DNA of 64,000 nucleotides from Streptomyces sp. NBC_00576 (GTDB taxonomy: Bacteria; Actinomycetota; Actinomycetes; Streptomycetales; Streptomycetaceae), in contig NZ_CP107780.1 in NCBI RefSeq assembly GCF_036345175.1, positions 10,850,001-10,914,000 of the forward strand, given 5' to 3'. A model generated the notes under the pieces. The model ran no database searches. It saw only the letters and a list, made by a program, of their open reading frames with translations, and was not told the DNA's origin. Below, piece by piece: positions 18,156 to 28,100 of this stretch (position 1 is its first letter; every line of letters begins with the position of its first letter). Made by a program: the position numbers and the translations under genes.

Positions 18156-18928
18156 CGTCCATCCCCGCTGCCCGGGCCGCCGCGGCCGTTCGCATCGTCG
18201 GCGCCGGTGCTGACGAGGACCCGCTCGTTCAGCGGTACGTCCAGGGGCGTAGTGAGGTGTTCGTGCCACAGGGCGTGGAAGACGGCGGGCAGGACTTCGA
18301 TCGGGTCGCCCACCGCTTCGGCGCCCTCGATCAGCGGCCGCGGCTGGGCGAATGCCTCGCGTACGGCGGCCGCGAGAGGGGGACGGCCGGCGTTGCGGGG
18401 GTGGCGGTAGCCGGCCAGCCATTTCAGGTTCGCCGAAAGCGTCATCTCCAGCGGCTCGAGGCGCCGGTAGCTCCAGCCGGCCTGCACGCACGCCGCCTCC
18501 AGGACCGTCGCAGCCCGCTGCGCCCGCTCACCGCCGGCCTCCGGGTGGCTGGGGCAGTCGGCCAGCAGGGCGGTGCCGTCGCGCTGGCGGGCGAAGAGCT
18601 GCGGCACCCACGAGCGGACCTGGCCGCGCGCGTCCCGCCACAGCAGACGGACCGGCCGCCCGGCCAGGCCGACCACATCGGGGTCGCGGTCCAGCATCAT
18701 CAGCTGCGCCCGCATCGCGGCCGACCCGCACGCCACATGCCGGCCGGTCGTGGCCGACCACCACTGACCGGGCCCCCACCGCCGCCCCGGCACCACCGGG
18801 AACGCCGACACCGGCTCCAGCTCCTCGAAGGCCACCGCGAGAACCGCGTCCGCCCACCGCTGCTGCACCACCTGCCCGAGGGGGTCGACGAAGACCGCCT
18901 CCCACTCGGATCCGGTATCCGTCTGCAT
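18152..18928 (-). CDS. tnsA: TnsA-like endonuclease subunit, catalytic motif apparently degenerate
   Basis: About 258 residues from ATG 18928; a GTG at 19033 would add a non-conserved 35-residue leader. The fold order fits actinobacterial TnsA-like proteins: QQRWADAVLAVAFEELEPV, then LDRDPDVVGLAGRPVRLLWRD, then RSWVPQLFARQRDGTALLADCPS, then the C-terminal LSANLKWLAGYRHPRN. In TnsA the nuclease motif is of the PD-(D/E)xK type; here the expected PD reads PQ and the expected DxK/R reads DCP. If this is real, the subunit may bind without cutting. Its stop overlaps tnsB. Confidence 0.8.
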   Translation of the reverse strand: MQTDTGSEWEAVFVDPLGQVVQQRWADAVLAVAFEELEPVSAFPVVPGRRWGPGQWWSATTGRHVACGSAAMRAQLMMLDRDPDVVGLAGRPVRLLWRDARGQVRSWVPQLFARQRDGTALLADCPSHPEAGGERAQRAATVLEAACVQAGWSYRRLEPLEMTLSANLKWLAGYRHPRNAGRPPLAAAVREAFAQPRPLIEGAEAVGDPIEVLPAVFHALWHEHLTTPLDVPLNERVLVSTGADDANGRGGPGSGDGR

Positions 18929-19099
18929 GCGCTGTGAGCGGCCACCCGCTGCGGCCGTTGCGTCCTTGCTGCCCACGCGCCCAGTCAAGCCCGTCCTGCC
19001 GGTGCGGCGGGCGGCTTCACAGATTTTGATCACGAGTGCTGGGCGATGAGGTACGCCCTGCGGATCACGGTCCGTACACGCTTCCCTGCCTCCTGACGC

Positions 19100-20449
19100 T
19101 TACTCACCGTTCCCTTCCTGGCCTCCCGTTGCGGTGGGCCGGGAGTGCTTCGGCCAGGACATCGGCCGGCAGGCGGGCCCAGCGTGCAAGATCCTCCAGG
19201 GCCATCCCGGCCGCGAGGGCTGCAACTGCTGCGCGGCGTCGGCGGTCTTGCCGTACTGGACACCGCGCAACTGGGTCAGCTGCTCTTCGGCGTCGTTGAC
19301 CAGGCTGGTGATCAGTGCCCGTTGCTCGGCCGGCACCACAGAGCGCCACGTGGTGCCCGAGCCGGGCGCGCTGCGTTCCTTGGACAGGACGCGCAACTGT
19401 CCGGCCATGGTGGCGGGCTGGTGCTCCTGCCGCAGCCACCAGGGGTCGTTGCCGTAGCCGGGCGGCCCTCCCGCGCCGCGGCGGATACGGATGACGGCGC
19501 CCATCCACGAGGTCAGCGGGCCGCCGTAGTCGGTGGCGGCCAGCGGCCCCAGCCACCCCCGCCCGACCCGCTCGCCCAGTCGGCGGCAGAACGCCCCGTC
19601 GGCGGGCAGCGGCCGCGGCCGCCCGGCCCCGCTGTCCCTCCACACCAGCTGCGCCATGGCCGGGTCCAGCAGTGCGTCGGCGACGGCCACCACCTCGGGG
19701 AAGACGACCGCGTCCCGGCCCACGATCCGCCACCGCTCCAGTTCCGTCCCGGCGTTGCCGCCCGCGACCTGGTGCAGCCGCCGCGGCCAGATGGTCTCCC
19801 GCTCCCAGGTGAGGGCCTGCTCCCACCACAGGGCTACCACCGCATAAGCCAGAGCGAACACCCTCTCCGGCTCTACTCCAGCCCGTGCTGCCCGCCGCGC
19901 CACACCCGTCCACCGCCGCTGCGCCGCGGCCACCTCCGGCAGGCCGCGTACGTCCAAGTGCTCCAGGGGCTGGTCGGCGTCCGCGTCCAGGAGCCACCGT
20001 CCGTGCCGGACGCACACCCGCTCCCAGCGCGGCACGTACCGCACCACCCGCACGGCCGTCCCCGTACGCCGGGCCGCGCACAGGCGGCAGCCGAAGGCGA
20101 CCGGTCCGGCGACCGCGCCCCCGGTCCGCCACGCCGCCGCCGGCACCCCGTTCTTTCCGGCCGACAGCTTGGCGTCCTCCTGTCCCCAGGACGGCAACGC
20201 CCGCGCCAGGACGTCTTCCCCGACGCGGCACAGGCCTGCCAGGAGCTGCCGTCCGGGCGCGTTCAGCAGCACCTCGGCGTCGGCCCGCGCGCCCCCGCCG
20301 TCGTACGTGGGCGGGTAGTTGCGCCACTGCCAGCACGACCGCAACACCTTCGCTTCCATCCCGTAGCGGCTCGCGATGCGGCAGATCAGCGACGAGGTTG
20401 TCTCCCCCTGCAGGGGAGCTGTCCGCAGGAGGCCGGGATGTTGGGTCAC
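19100..20449 (-). CDS. tniQ: TniQ/TnsD-type target-site selector, C-terminus frameshifted
   Basis: A 449-residue TniQ-family protein from GTG 20449. The family opening RTAPLQGETTSSLICRIA is present, and a zinc site is formed by C121/C124 (CRLC) and C146/H149 (CVRH). The last 30-40 residues (QPSRPGWPWRILHAGPACRP) look out of frame: the next frame reads AALAAGMALEDLARWARLPA, a plausible helix-turn-helix end. This indicates a one-base shift near 19210-19240, either a real mutation or a sequence error. It is the first gene of the leftward transposition operon. TniQ proteins recognise the target directly or adapt another selector to TnsC. Confidence 0.85.
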   Translation of the reverse strand: MTQHPGLLRTAPLQGETTSSLICRIASRYGMEAKVLRSCWQWRNYPPTYDGGGARADAEVLLNAPGRQLLAGLCRVGEDVLARALPSWGQEDAKLSAGKNGVPAAAWRTGGAVAGPVAFGCRLCAARRTGTAVRVVRYVPRWERVCVRHGRWLLDADADQPLEHLDVRGLPEVAAAQRRWTGVARRAARAGVEPERVFALAYAVVALWWEQALTWERETIWPRRLHQVAGGNAGTELERWRIVGRDAVVFPEVVAVADALLDPAMAQLVWRDSGAGRPRPLPADGAFCRRLGERVGRGWLGPLAATDYGGPLTSWMGAVIRIRRGAGGPPGYGNDPWWLRQEHQPATMAGQLRVLSKERSAPGSGTTWRSVVPAEQRALITSLVNDAEEQLTQLRGVQYGKTADAAQQLQPSRPGWPWRILHAGPACRPMSWPKHSRPTATGGQEGNGE

Positions 20450-20639
20450 TCCACCACGGTCTCGTGTTCGCCGATCCGGGCGGGCGTTTTCGCAGCAGCC
20501 GTCCGGTCCTCGGCCCGTCGTCTCATTACTTCCCCAGGCCGTGGGCCTCCCTCTCGGCTCGGACGTCGTTCAATGCCTCTCAATATTGGCCACCTGGCTC
20601 CACCCGCTTGAAGAGCGGCGCGTGACGTTTCGAACCCCG

Positions 20640-20968
20640 ATTGCGTGGGTGGCGGTAGCCGGCAAGCCACTGCAGATTCGCCACCACCGCTGGAGGCGGC
20701 TCAAGCCGCCTGTGCGTCCAGCCCACGCGCGCGCATGCCGCCTCCAGGACCACCCGCGCCCGCTGCGGCCTGCCTTCACCGGCGCCAGCTGCTCGAACCT
20801 GACTGCGACGGCGGCCTCAGCCCAGCGGCGCTGCACCGGCGTGCCGTCCACCCCGGCGAACTCGGCCTCCACCGCGCCCGGTTCCGGCACCCGGCAGGCG
20901 CGGCCCGCGACGGCGGGCAAGCTGGCCTGCCCGCCGTCCTGGCTGCTGTCGATGATCACAAACTCCAC
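20640..20968 (-). pseudogene. Second, internally deleted tnsA-like gene
   Basis: The N-terminal part (GVDGTPVQRRWAEAAVAVRFEQLAP) aligns with the tnsA product (QVVQQRWADAVLAVAFEELEP). After a frame change it resumes as RARVVLEAACARVGWTHRRL and LQWLAGYRHPRNRGS, matching the tnsA C-terminal region (LEAACVQAGWSYRRLE, LKWLAGYRHPRN). The central nuclease part, over 100 residues, is gone. It is a relic of another Tn7-like element of the same kind. Confidence 0.75.
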
Positions 20969-21339
20969 ATAACGTCATACCTGTCCTGCCGTGCAGGCGA
21001 ACCGGTAGGTAACCCCAACTGGGTTTATCCATAAGTCCGTTGGGGCGCACGCGGGTCAGGATGCCACCCGGATGTACCGGTGTCAGTGCGAACTCCTGCA
21101 CTTTCCGGCTGCAGCGCCGCCTCTGCTTCGGCACCGGTGACGCGCGCCAGCAGACGCCCGCGCTAGCCCGGCAATCGCAGGGTGTCCCGTTCCGGGACTG
21201 TCACTCAAATGGGTGATCGGAACGGCGCTGCCCGGAATAGTGCGACAGGCTGTCTGTCTGATCTTCGGTACTTCTGGCTACCTCCACTCCTAACATGGCA
21301 TCAGGTTCAGGGGGCGAGTCTTGGGGAGGGACCGCGCGG
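20969..21339. other. Intergenic region upstream of the cargo operon
   Basis: No gene is supported in these 370 bases. They separate the leftward transposition genes from the rightward helicase operon, so they should carry that operon's promoter and could include a transposon end. I see no clear terminal inverted repeats. Confidence 0.4.
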
Positions 21340-22740
21340 ATGAAGGTTCTCAGACCGACGCAGCCGACGAGCGAGCAGCTCACGGTGATCAACAACCACA
21401 AGCCGGGAGTCTTCGTCGTGCGGGGCGCCGCCGGCAGCGGCAAGACCACCACGGCCCTGTACCGGCTGAAGTTCACCGTCGGCTTCTGGCAGCGACGACG
21501 CCGCGACGGCTTCATCGAGGGCCCCGTCCGGGTCCTGGTCCTCACCTACAACAAGACTTTGCGCGGCTACATTGAGGAACTCACCCAGGAACAGATCAAA
21601 GGAAACGACGTCGAGCTGACGATCTCCACCTTCGCCAAGTGGGCCACCGACCGCGTGCCCTACGAGCGGATCCTCCGGGAGCCCGAGCGCAACGGGAAAC
21701 TGAACGACCTGGCTGCGCCCCTGCCGCTGTCCAACGACTTCGTGCGCTCCGAAGTGGACTACTTCCTGGGCCGCTTCATGCCGGACCGCCTGGCCGAGTA
21801 TGTCGAGTGCGAGCGTCAGGGCCGTGGCCGTTCCCCGCGCATGCCGACCTCGATGCGCCGTCGGCTGCTGGACGAGGTGATCGTTCCGTTCCAGGAATGG
21901 AAGAAGGAGCAGCAGGCCTGGGACTGGGCTGACCTGGCGAACGCCATGGCCGCCAAGCGCGCCGACGACCCGTACCACGTGATCGTCGTCGACGAGGCCC
22001 AGGACTTCTCCGCAAACCAGGTCCGTGCCGTCCTCAACCATGTCACCGACGAGCACACGCTCACCTTCGTCCTCGATGCCGCTCAGCGCATCTACCCCCA
22101 GCGATTCACCTGGGCCGAGGTCGGCCTGAGCGTGGGGTCGCACAACAGCAAGCTGCTGTCGAAGAACTTCCGCAACACCCGGCAGATCGCCGCCTTCGCG
22201 GCCCCGCTGCTGCGCGACGTGGAGACCACGGACGACGCTGCGATCCCGGATCTGTCCTCGTGCGAGGGGGACGGCGACAAGCCCCTGCTGGTCCAGGGCA
22301 CCTTCACCCAGCAGATGGACCATGTTGTGCAGTTCCTCAACGACCTCGGCCCGGACAACGACGAGTCCGTTGCCATCCTGCACGCAAAGGGCGGCGGCTG
22401 GTTCAGTTACGTCGAGACCCGCCTGACCGCCGCTGGCCTCGCCTGGGTCGAGCTCACGCGTAACGGGGAATGGCCCACCGGCCCGGTGAACGTGGCGCTG
22501 TCGACCATGCACTCCGCTAAGGGCCTGGAGTTCGACCATGTGATCATCGTCGGACTCAACAGCGAAGTCATGCCGCACGCTACGGAGCCCGGTGACAGCG
22601 AACGAGACGCCCACCTGCGCCTGTTGGCCATGTCCGCCGGACGTGCCCGTAAGACGCTGACCATCACCTACAAGCCCACCGAGGCCAGCGACCTCATCGC
22701 CTGCATGGACCCGGACACCTACGAGGTGAAGACCGTATGA
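21340..22740 (+). CDS. Superfamily 1 (UvrD/Rep-like) helicase of the ADP-ribosylation module
   Basis: A 466-residue SF1-type helicase, shorter than UvrD or Rep (about 700). Motif I is GAAGSGKTTTA (29-39), Ia is VLVLTYNK, II is VIVVDEAQDFS, III-like TFVLDAAQRIY, IV-like LSKNFRNT, and V/VI STMHSAKGLEFDHVIIVG and LAMSAGRARKTLTI. ATG 21340 is preferred because GGGGAGGG lies 9 nt upstream; ATG 21295 lacks a Shine-Dalgarno. The stop overlaps the DarT-like gene (ATGA). It probably exposes or senses single-stranded DNA for the ADP-ribosyltransferase encoded next; this is inference. Confidence 0.9.
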   Translation: MKVLRPTQPTSEQLTVINNHKPGVFVVRGAAGSGKTTTALYRLKFTVGFWQRRRRDGFIEGPVRVLVLTYNKTLRGYIEELTQEQIKGNDVELTISTFAKWATDRVPYERILREPERNGKLNDLAAPLPLSNDFVRSEVDYFLGRFMPDRLAEYVECERQGRGRSPRMPTSMRRRLLDEVIVPFQEWKKEQQAWDWADLANAMAAKRADDPYHVIVVDEAQDFSANQVRAVLNHVTDEHTLTFVLDAAQRIYPQRFTWAEVGLSVGSHNSKLLSKNFRNTRQIAAFAAPLLRDVETTDDAAIPDLSSCEGDGDKPLLVQGTFTQQMDHVVQFLNDLGPDNDESVAILHAKGGGWFSYVETRLTAAGLAWVELTRNGEWPTGPVNVALSTMHSAKGLEFDHVIIVGLNSEVMPHATEPGDSERDAHLRLLAMSAGRARKTLTITYKPTEASDLIACMDPDTYEVKTV

Positions 22741-23420
22741 CCGCGGCAGAACCGATCCCGGCCATACCGGGTAGTGAAGGACACCCTGAGGGCATCCACG
22801 CGCTCATCCAGGAACGTAAGATCACCGAATTGGTGCACTTCACCACCAACCGTGGCCTGCTCGGCATCCTCGTGCAGCGGCTCTGCAGGGCCCGGGCACT
22901 GCTGTCCGAAGACCAGTACCTGGAAAGCATCTACCACCAGAACACCAAGATCCGCAGAGAAGCTCCGCAGTACTGGTCTTATGTGAACCTCAGCATCAGT
23001 GAACCCAACCACCGCTTCCTGCGCATCAGCAGTGAAGACTGGTGGGCGAACGAGGACCTGTTCTGGGCAGTCCTCAGCTTCGACCCAGTGATCATGACGC
23101 ACCCCGGCGTCCTGTTCGCCCCAGGCAACATGGGATACGACGGCATCACCCCCGGGGAGGGCCTACCCGGAGCCGAAGCCCTCTTCGCCGACAGAGTCCC
23201 CAAGGGCTTCAGCAAGACGATGCTGCGCCACGACCGAGCGCCTCAACTCCCGACAAATCCCCAGGCCGAAGTGCTCTACCCGCAGGCCGTCTCCACTCAG
23301 CACCTGCAGCACATCTACGTCCTCACCGACGAGGACGCAGCGAACGCTGAGGCCATTGTCAGCGCCAGCGGACATGATGAGGTCGACATCTCCGTCGACC
23401 CGATCACGTTTGGCAGGTAA
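22737..23420 (+). CDS. DarT-like DNA ADP-ribosyltransferase (DUF4433 family)
   Basis: A 227-residue protein of DarT type. Family landmarks are LVHFTTNRGLLGIL (32-45, the NAD-binding opening), SYVNLSISEPNHRFL, a mid-region FAPGNMGYDGITPGEG, and QAEVLYP with E178 in the position of DarT's catalytic glutamate, followed by LQHIYVLTD. DarT enzymes attach ADP-ribose from NAD+ to thymidine or guanosine in single-stranded DNA and block replication; phage defence is a known role. ATG 22737 overlaps the helicase stop. The next gene encodes a hydrolase that could reverse the modification, so this is the likely toxin of the trio. Confidence 0.82.
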   Translation: MTAAEPIPAIPGSEGHPEGIHALIQERKITELVHFTTNRGLLGILVQRLCRARALLSEDQYLESIYHQNTKIRREAPQYWSYVNLSISEPNHRFLRISSEDWWANEDLFWAVLSFDPVIMTHPGVLFAPGNMGYDGITPGEGLPGAEALFADRVPKGFSKTMLRHDRAPQLPTNPQAEVLYPQAVSTQHLQHIYVLTDEDAANAEAIVSASGHDEVDISVDPITFGR

Positions 23421-23428
23421 GGACTACG

Positions 23429-25114
23429 GTGAGCGCCATGCAATGGGAGGCAGTACGCGCCTCAGCCCAGTGGGCGGCGTACGGAGACGCACTCGGCTTC
23501 ATCACCGAACTGACCGACACCGCAGGCGTGCAACGCCGCATCGGACATGATGAAGTCACCACCACCGTCCCCTGGAAAAGGCGCATCGGGGGACGCTACG
23601 GACGCGACATGCCCCTGCCAGCGGGCGCGTACTCCGATGACACCCAGCTCCGTCTTGCCACTTCCCGCGCCATCCGCGGAGACGGAGAATTCGACGCCGA
23701 GGCATTCGCGAAGATCGAAGTCGTCGCCTGGCAGGCATACGCCCTCGGGGCCGGCCGCGGCACCAAAGCAGCAGCAACCGGCTTGATGCGGGTCGAGGCC
23801 AAGTGGTCACAGAACATCTTCGCCACCAAAGCCGCCCGCTACGTCGACATCGGCGGCAACGGCGCCGCCATGCGTATCCAGCCCCACGTCTGGTCCGCAC
23901 GGGACCTCACCAACTGGGACCACATCACCCGCGACGTCATACGCAACGCAGTCAGCACCCACGGCCACCCCCGAGGCATCCTCGGCGCCGTCCTGCACGC
24001 AGTCCTGCTGGCCCACACCCTGGACGCCAACGAACTCCCGGGTCCCAAGCAATGGCGCCCCGCAATCGACTGGCTCGAGCAGGTACCGGACGTCATCGCA
24101 AAAGACGACGAACTCGCTTACCTCTGGCTACCCACCTGGACCGACGCCGCTGGCACCGACTTCCGGTCAGCTGCCCTCACGGTCGCGGACGAATGCCGCA
24201 CAGCCTTCGAAGCCGTTGACTCCGCAACACCTCTTACCCCGGAGACCTACACGGCCCTGGTAGAGCGGCTGGGCGGCTTCGACGATGCCACGCGCGGATC
24301 AGGCACAGTCACTACTGTGCTTGCCGCGGTGCTCGCATACGCCTACGCCAGCTCCCCAGAAGCTGCGCTGCTCCTAGCCGCCAACACCCTCGGCTCGGAC
24401 ACGGACACCATTGCCACGATGGCCGGCGCTCTCCTCGGCGCTGTCACAGCAGCTCCTCCACCCGGTGCCGTACAAGACGCCGACGCCATCGACTCTGAAG
24501 CCCGCCGCATGTGGGATATCTCCCGAGGACGCGAAACCGCCACGTTCGCCTACCCAGACCTTCTGCGCTGGAGCCCTCCCAAAGCCACACTCGACCTCGT
24601 AGGCCACACACCCAACGGGCCGGCTTTGTCCGGCCTAGGAACCCTCACCCCCGTAGGAACTCCAACACCAGGCAATCAAGCCACCTATGTATGGGGCACC
24701 TTGCCGTTTGGGCAGAGCGTTCTGGTGCGCGCCAGGCCGGACCTCAGGCCGCTGGATGAACACCTGCTTCCGGGAGACGTCCGCCAACCACGGACTCGGC
24801 AATCGGCGGACGCCGCTCCAACCGACCAGCAACTCCTTTTCGACACTCCAACATCTTCAGCCGTCACAACAGACCAGGGCAGGCTGGAGCGTGGGGCCGC
24901 GCGGGGAACCTTGAGCGAGCGTGCCCACAGGCCCGGACCCCCGACTCTCGAGGAAATCGTTCAAGGCCTGGCTAGGAACGGCTTCCCTCCAGAGCAGGTG
25001 GGCCGTGCGCTGCTTCACCAAATGGGAAGCGGACGATATGGCGTGGAGCGGGCTGCCGCCCTCGCCGGACTCCTCGCCCGTGCCTACCAAAGCGAGCAGG
25101 AGCGGCCTGGCTGA
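23429..25114 (+). CDS. ADP-ribosylglycohydrolase (DraG/ARH-type) with C-terminal extension, putative antitoxin
   Basis: A 561-residue protein. GDALGF (19-24), SDDT (69-72) and LGSDTDTIATMAGALLGA (321-338) are the three metal-binding segments of the ADP-ribosylhydrolase fold, all intact. After about residue 360 comes an unassigned region of 200 residues with a proline-rich part. GTG 23429 has AAGGA 5 nt upstream; ATG 23438 is an alternative. Known DarTG pairs use a macrodomain protein (DarG) or NADAR as antitoxin; here a DraG-type hydrolase takes that place. It likely removes ADP-ribose from DNA or controls the toxin. It ends 42 bp from the convergent TniQ-HA gene. Confidence 0.85.
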   Translation: MSAMQWEAVRASAQWAAYGDALGFITELTDTAGVQRRIGHDEVTTTVPWKRRIGGRYGRDMPLPAGAYSDDTQLRLATSRAIRGDGEFDAEAFAKIEVVAWQAYALGAGRGTKAAATGLMRVEAKWSQNIFATKAARYVDIGGNGAAMRIQPHVWSARDLTNWDHITRDVIRNAVSTHGHPRGILGAVLHAVLLAHTLDANELPGPKQWRPAIDWLEQVPDVIAKDDELAYLWLPTWTDAAGTDFRSAALTVADECRTAFEAVDSATPLTPETYTALVERLGGFDDATRGSGTVTTVLAAVLAYAYASSPEAALLLAANTLGSDTDTIATMAGALLGAVTAAPPPGAVQDADAIDSEARRMWDISRGRETATFAYPDLLRWSPPKATLDLVGHTPNGPALSGLGTLTPVGTPTPGNQATYVWGTLPFGQSVLVRARPDLRPLDEHLLPGDVRQPRTRQSADAAPTDQQLLFDTPTSSAVTTDQGRLERGAARGTLSERAHRPGPPTLEEIVQGLARNGFPPEQVGRALLHQMGSGRYGVERAAALAGLLARAYQSEQERPG

Positions 25115-25156
25115 ACCTACAGCGGGCCAACCCGGTGCTGGGATTGAGGCCGCGGC

Positions 25157-28100
25157 CTAGTCTGAGGCGGCTGGACCGGGGCCGTCGGGATTGAGGCCGA
25201 GACCTGCCAGTAGCTGCTGCTGGGCAGGGTGCAGGAGCGGCCATGCCTGGCGCTGGGCGGTGATCCATCGTGTGGCGCGTGGGGTATCGGGGCGGTATTG
25301 CTGCCAGGTGCGGTGCCAGGTGTAGGGCCAGGGTGGGTTCCACCACGGGTCCAGGGCGGTGAGCGCCTCAATGGTGGTGGTGGAGAGAACGCCGGCGCGG
25401 GCTTTGCGGCGTTGCTGGCCCAGCCATCTGCCGAGGGGGAAGCCGTCTTGTCGGGTGTGCTTGTCCGGGGTGAGGTGGCCGTGTCGGGCGGCGTAGGCGC
25501 GTGCGTGGTCGATTCCGGGGCTGGCGGGGTAGGAGCGTGTGGCCGGGGCGGGTCGTTCGCCTACGACAGCATCGGGTGTGATGCCGAGGGCGGTCAGGAG
25601 GTCCTGCTGGCCGGGGTGGAGATGCTCCCAGGACTCCTGCTGGACACGGATCCAGCGGCAAAGGCCTCGTGGGAGGTTCGTGGCCGGTACGCCGTCGGCA
25701 CCCGTGGCTGCTGTGCGGAGGCGGTGGTAGGCCTGCTGCCATTGCAGGGGCCAGGGCGGATTCCACCACGGATCGATCAGGGTCAGGGCTTCGGCCCGGG
25801 TGGGGGAGAGGTGGCCCTGACCGGCGCGTCGTCGTTGCCAGGCCAGCCACTTCCCCAGCGGGAACCCGTCGAGGACGGTGCTGACGGGTGCGGCGATATG
25901 GCCGTATTCGGCCGCGTAGGTGCAGGCTTGTGCGAGCGCGGTGTCCAGCAGACCGGGCCCAACGCGGAGAGCCGGTGGTTGGGCGGCTCGGGCTGTCTCG
26001 GCGGTGATACCGATCTTGGTCAGCAGGCGGTGCTGCTCGGGGTGGAGTGTGCCGTAGTCGGTGCACTGACGCCTCAGCCAGTCGGCCAGCTCCTTCTCAA
26101 GGTCCGCAATGCCGGTGCCACCGCCGTCGGCTGCGGACGCGGACTCTGACCGCTCGCGTACGCGAGTCCAATGGCGTTGCCACTCCAAGGACCAGGTCGG
26201 GTTCCACCAGGGGTCGAGCGCTGCGAGGAGCGTGCTGACCGGCCATGTCCCGCCTGTACTGCGATGGTGCTCCCGCGCCTGGTGGCGCTGTTCGCTCAGC
26301 CACCGGCCCAGCGGAAACCCCTCAGGACAAGCTTTCAGGGGCGTGGCGAGGTGGCCGTGTGCGGCGGCGTACGTGCGCGCGTGGGCCAGCCCGGGGCCCG
26401 TACCGCAGAGCTGGGCGATGATCTCGTGGGGGCAAGCGGCGGCGGTCTCGGTGGTGATGCCGATCTCCGCCAGCAGACGCTGCTGCAGCGGATGCAACTG
26501 CTTGTAACCGGTGCACTGTACGGACAGCCACGTGGCCCAGCTGTCACTGCCGTCCGGCCAGCTCCTTTCTGCGGCCCCTTGGTGCCGGTCTCGGGCATGA
26601 GCGCGGATCCGGTGCCAGGTGCGCTGCCACGTCAAGGACCACGGCGGGTTCCACCACACGTCGATCGCGTCGAGTACCTGGAGGTGCGCGCCGGGTTCGT
26701 CCTGGCGGCGGGTGAGGCAACGCTGGGCAGTGAGCCACTTCCCGAGCAAAAACCCTTGGTACGAGATGTTCTTGGTGGCCAGGGCCAGGCATCCGTGTTC
26801 GGCGGCGAAGGCGCGCGCACAGTCAACAGCCTTATCGATGCCTGCTGTCCGGCTCGTTCGGCGCGGGCGTGCACTACCGGCGGCCTGGGCCGTGAGGCCG
26901 ATGTCGGCCAGCAGACGGCGTTGTTGGGGGTGGAGTGAGCTGTAGTCGGTGCACTGCAGGTACAGCCATTCCCCGGTCAGCATGTGGGTGTCGGGGAAGC
27001 CGTCGACGGCGTTGAGGGGGCCGTGGCGTCTGACGTGGTCGCGGGCGCGGTAGTAGGAGCGCTGCCACTTCACCGACCAGGGGATGTTCCACCACAGATC
27101 CACCTCCTTGAGGGCGGCGGCCTTTTCTTCAGGCAGGACCAAGGCGTGGGCCTGCTGGTTGTGCACCCATTTCCCCAGGGCGAAGGAACCGACTCGGGTG
27201 TCGCGTTGGGTGGCGAGGTGGCCGTGCTGGGCGGCGTAGGTGCGCGCGTGGGCCAGGCCGGCGGCGAAGGCGCCCTCGGCGTGCACGCTGTGACCCCGCA
27301 GCCGTTTCTGAGCCGGCAGACCCTCTGTGCCCGCGGTCTTCCGACGCTGGTAGCCCGCGAGAACGTCGGCGAGAGGCCGGGGCCGGAGCGCCAAGGGGAC
27401 CTGCCACAGCCGCTGTTCGTCGTCTCCACTGCCGCCCTCGGTACGGATGCACTGGTACGTCCAGGCAAACAGCGCTCCGTGGGTACAGCCGGCCAGACGC
27501 TCGGTGAGCCACGGTCGCCGCAAGCGATGGCCCAGCTCGCCGGGCACGCAGGGCACATCAGCCAACCGGTAAGGGAGGTGACCACCACCGTCAGCAGCGA
27601 CACGGAGCCGCCAGGCCCGGCTTGCCAGAAGCGTGGCGAGGGAGACGGTCTCGGGGTAGGTGACCAGATCCCGCGCCAGGATCCGCCACCGCTGCGGATC
27701 CTCGCCCGCGGGCATGGCCGCATCCAGCCGCATCGGCCACAGACGTTCCTCGGGCCACTCCTGCGCCCACCACCAGGCTGTGACCGCTTCCGCAACCTCG
27801 AACGCCGAACCAGCGACGGGGGAGCGGTGCAGCAGCCTGCGGTGATCCGCCTGCGCCTGGACCACCTCCGGGCATCCGGCCAACCCCACGACACGGCCCC
27901 CGCTGCCAGGCACGTTCATCAGCCAGCATCGGTGGCGTGGGCAGACTCGTTGGTGCGCCGCCAGGTACACCCGGGCTGGTGCAACGCGACCGGTCCGCGC
28001 AGCCACACAGCCCGGGCACGCCGGACCCCAGGCAGCAACCGTCTCCACCCCGTTGTAGAGCCGCACCGCCGGCCGCTCCTTCGAGGGGCCCAGCGGCTCC

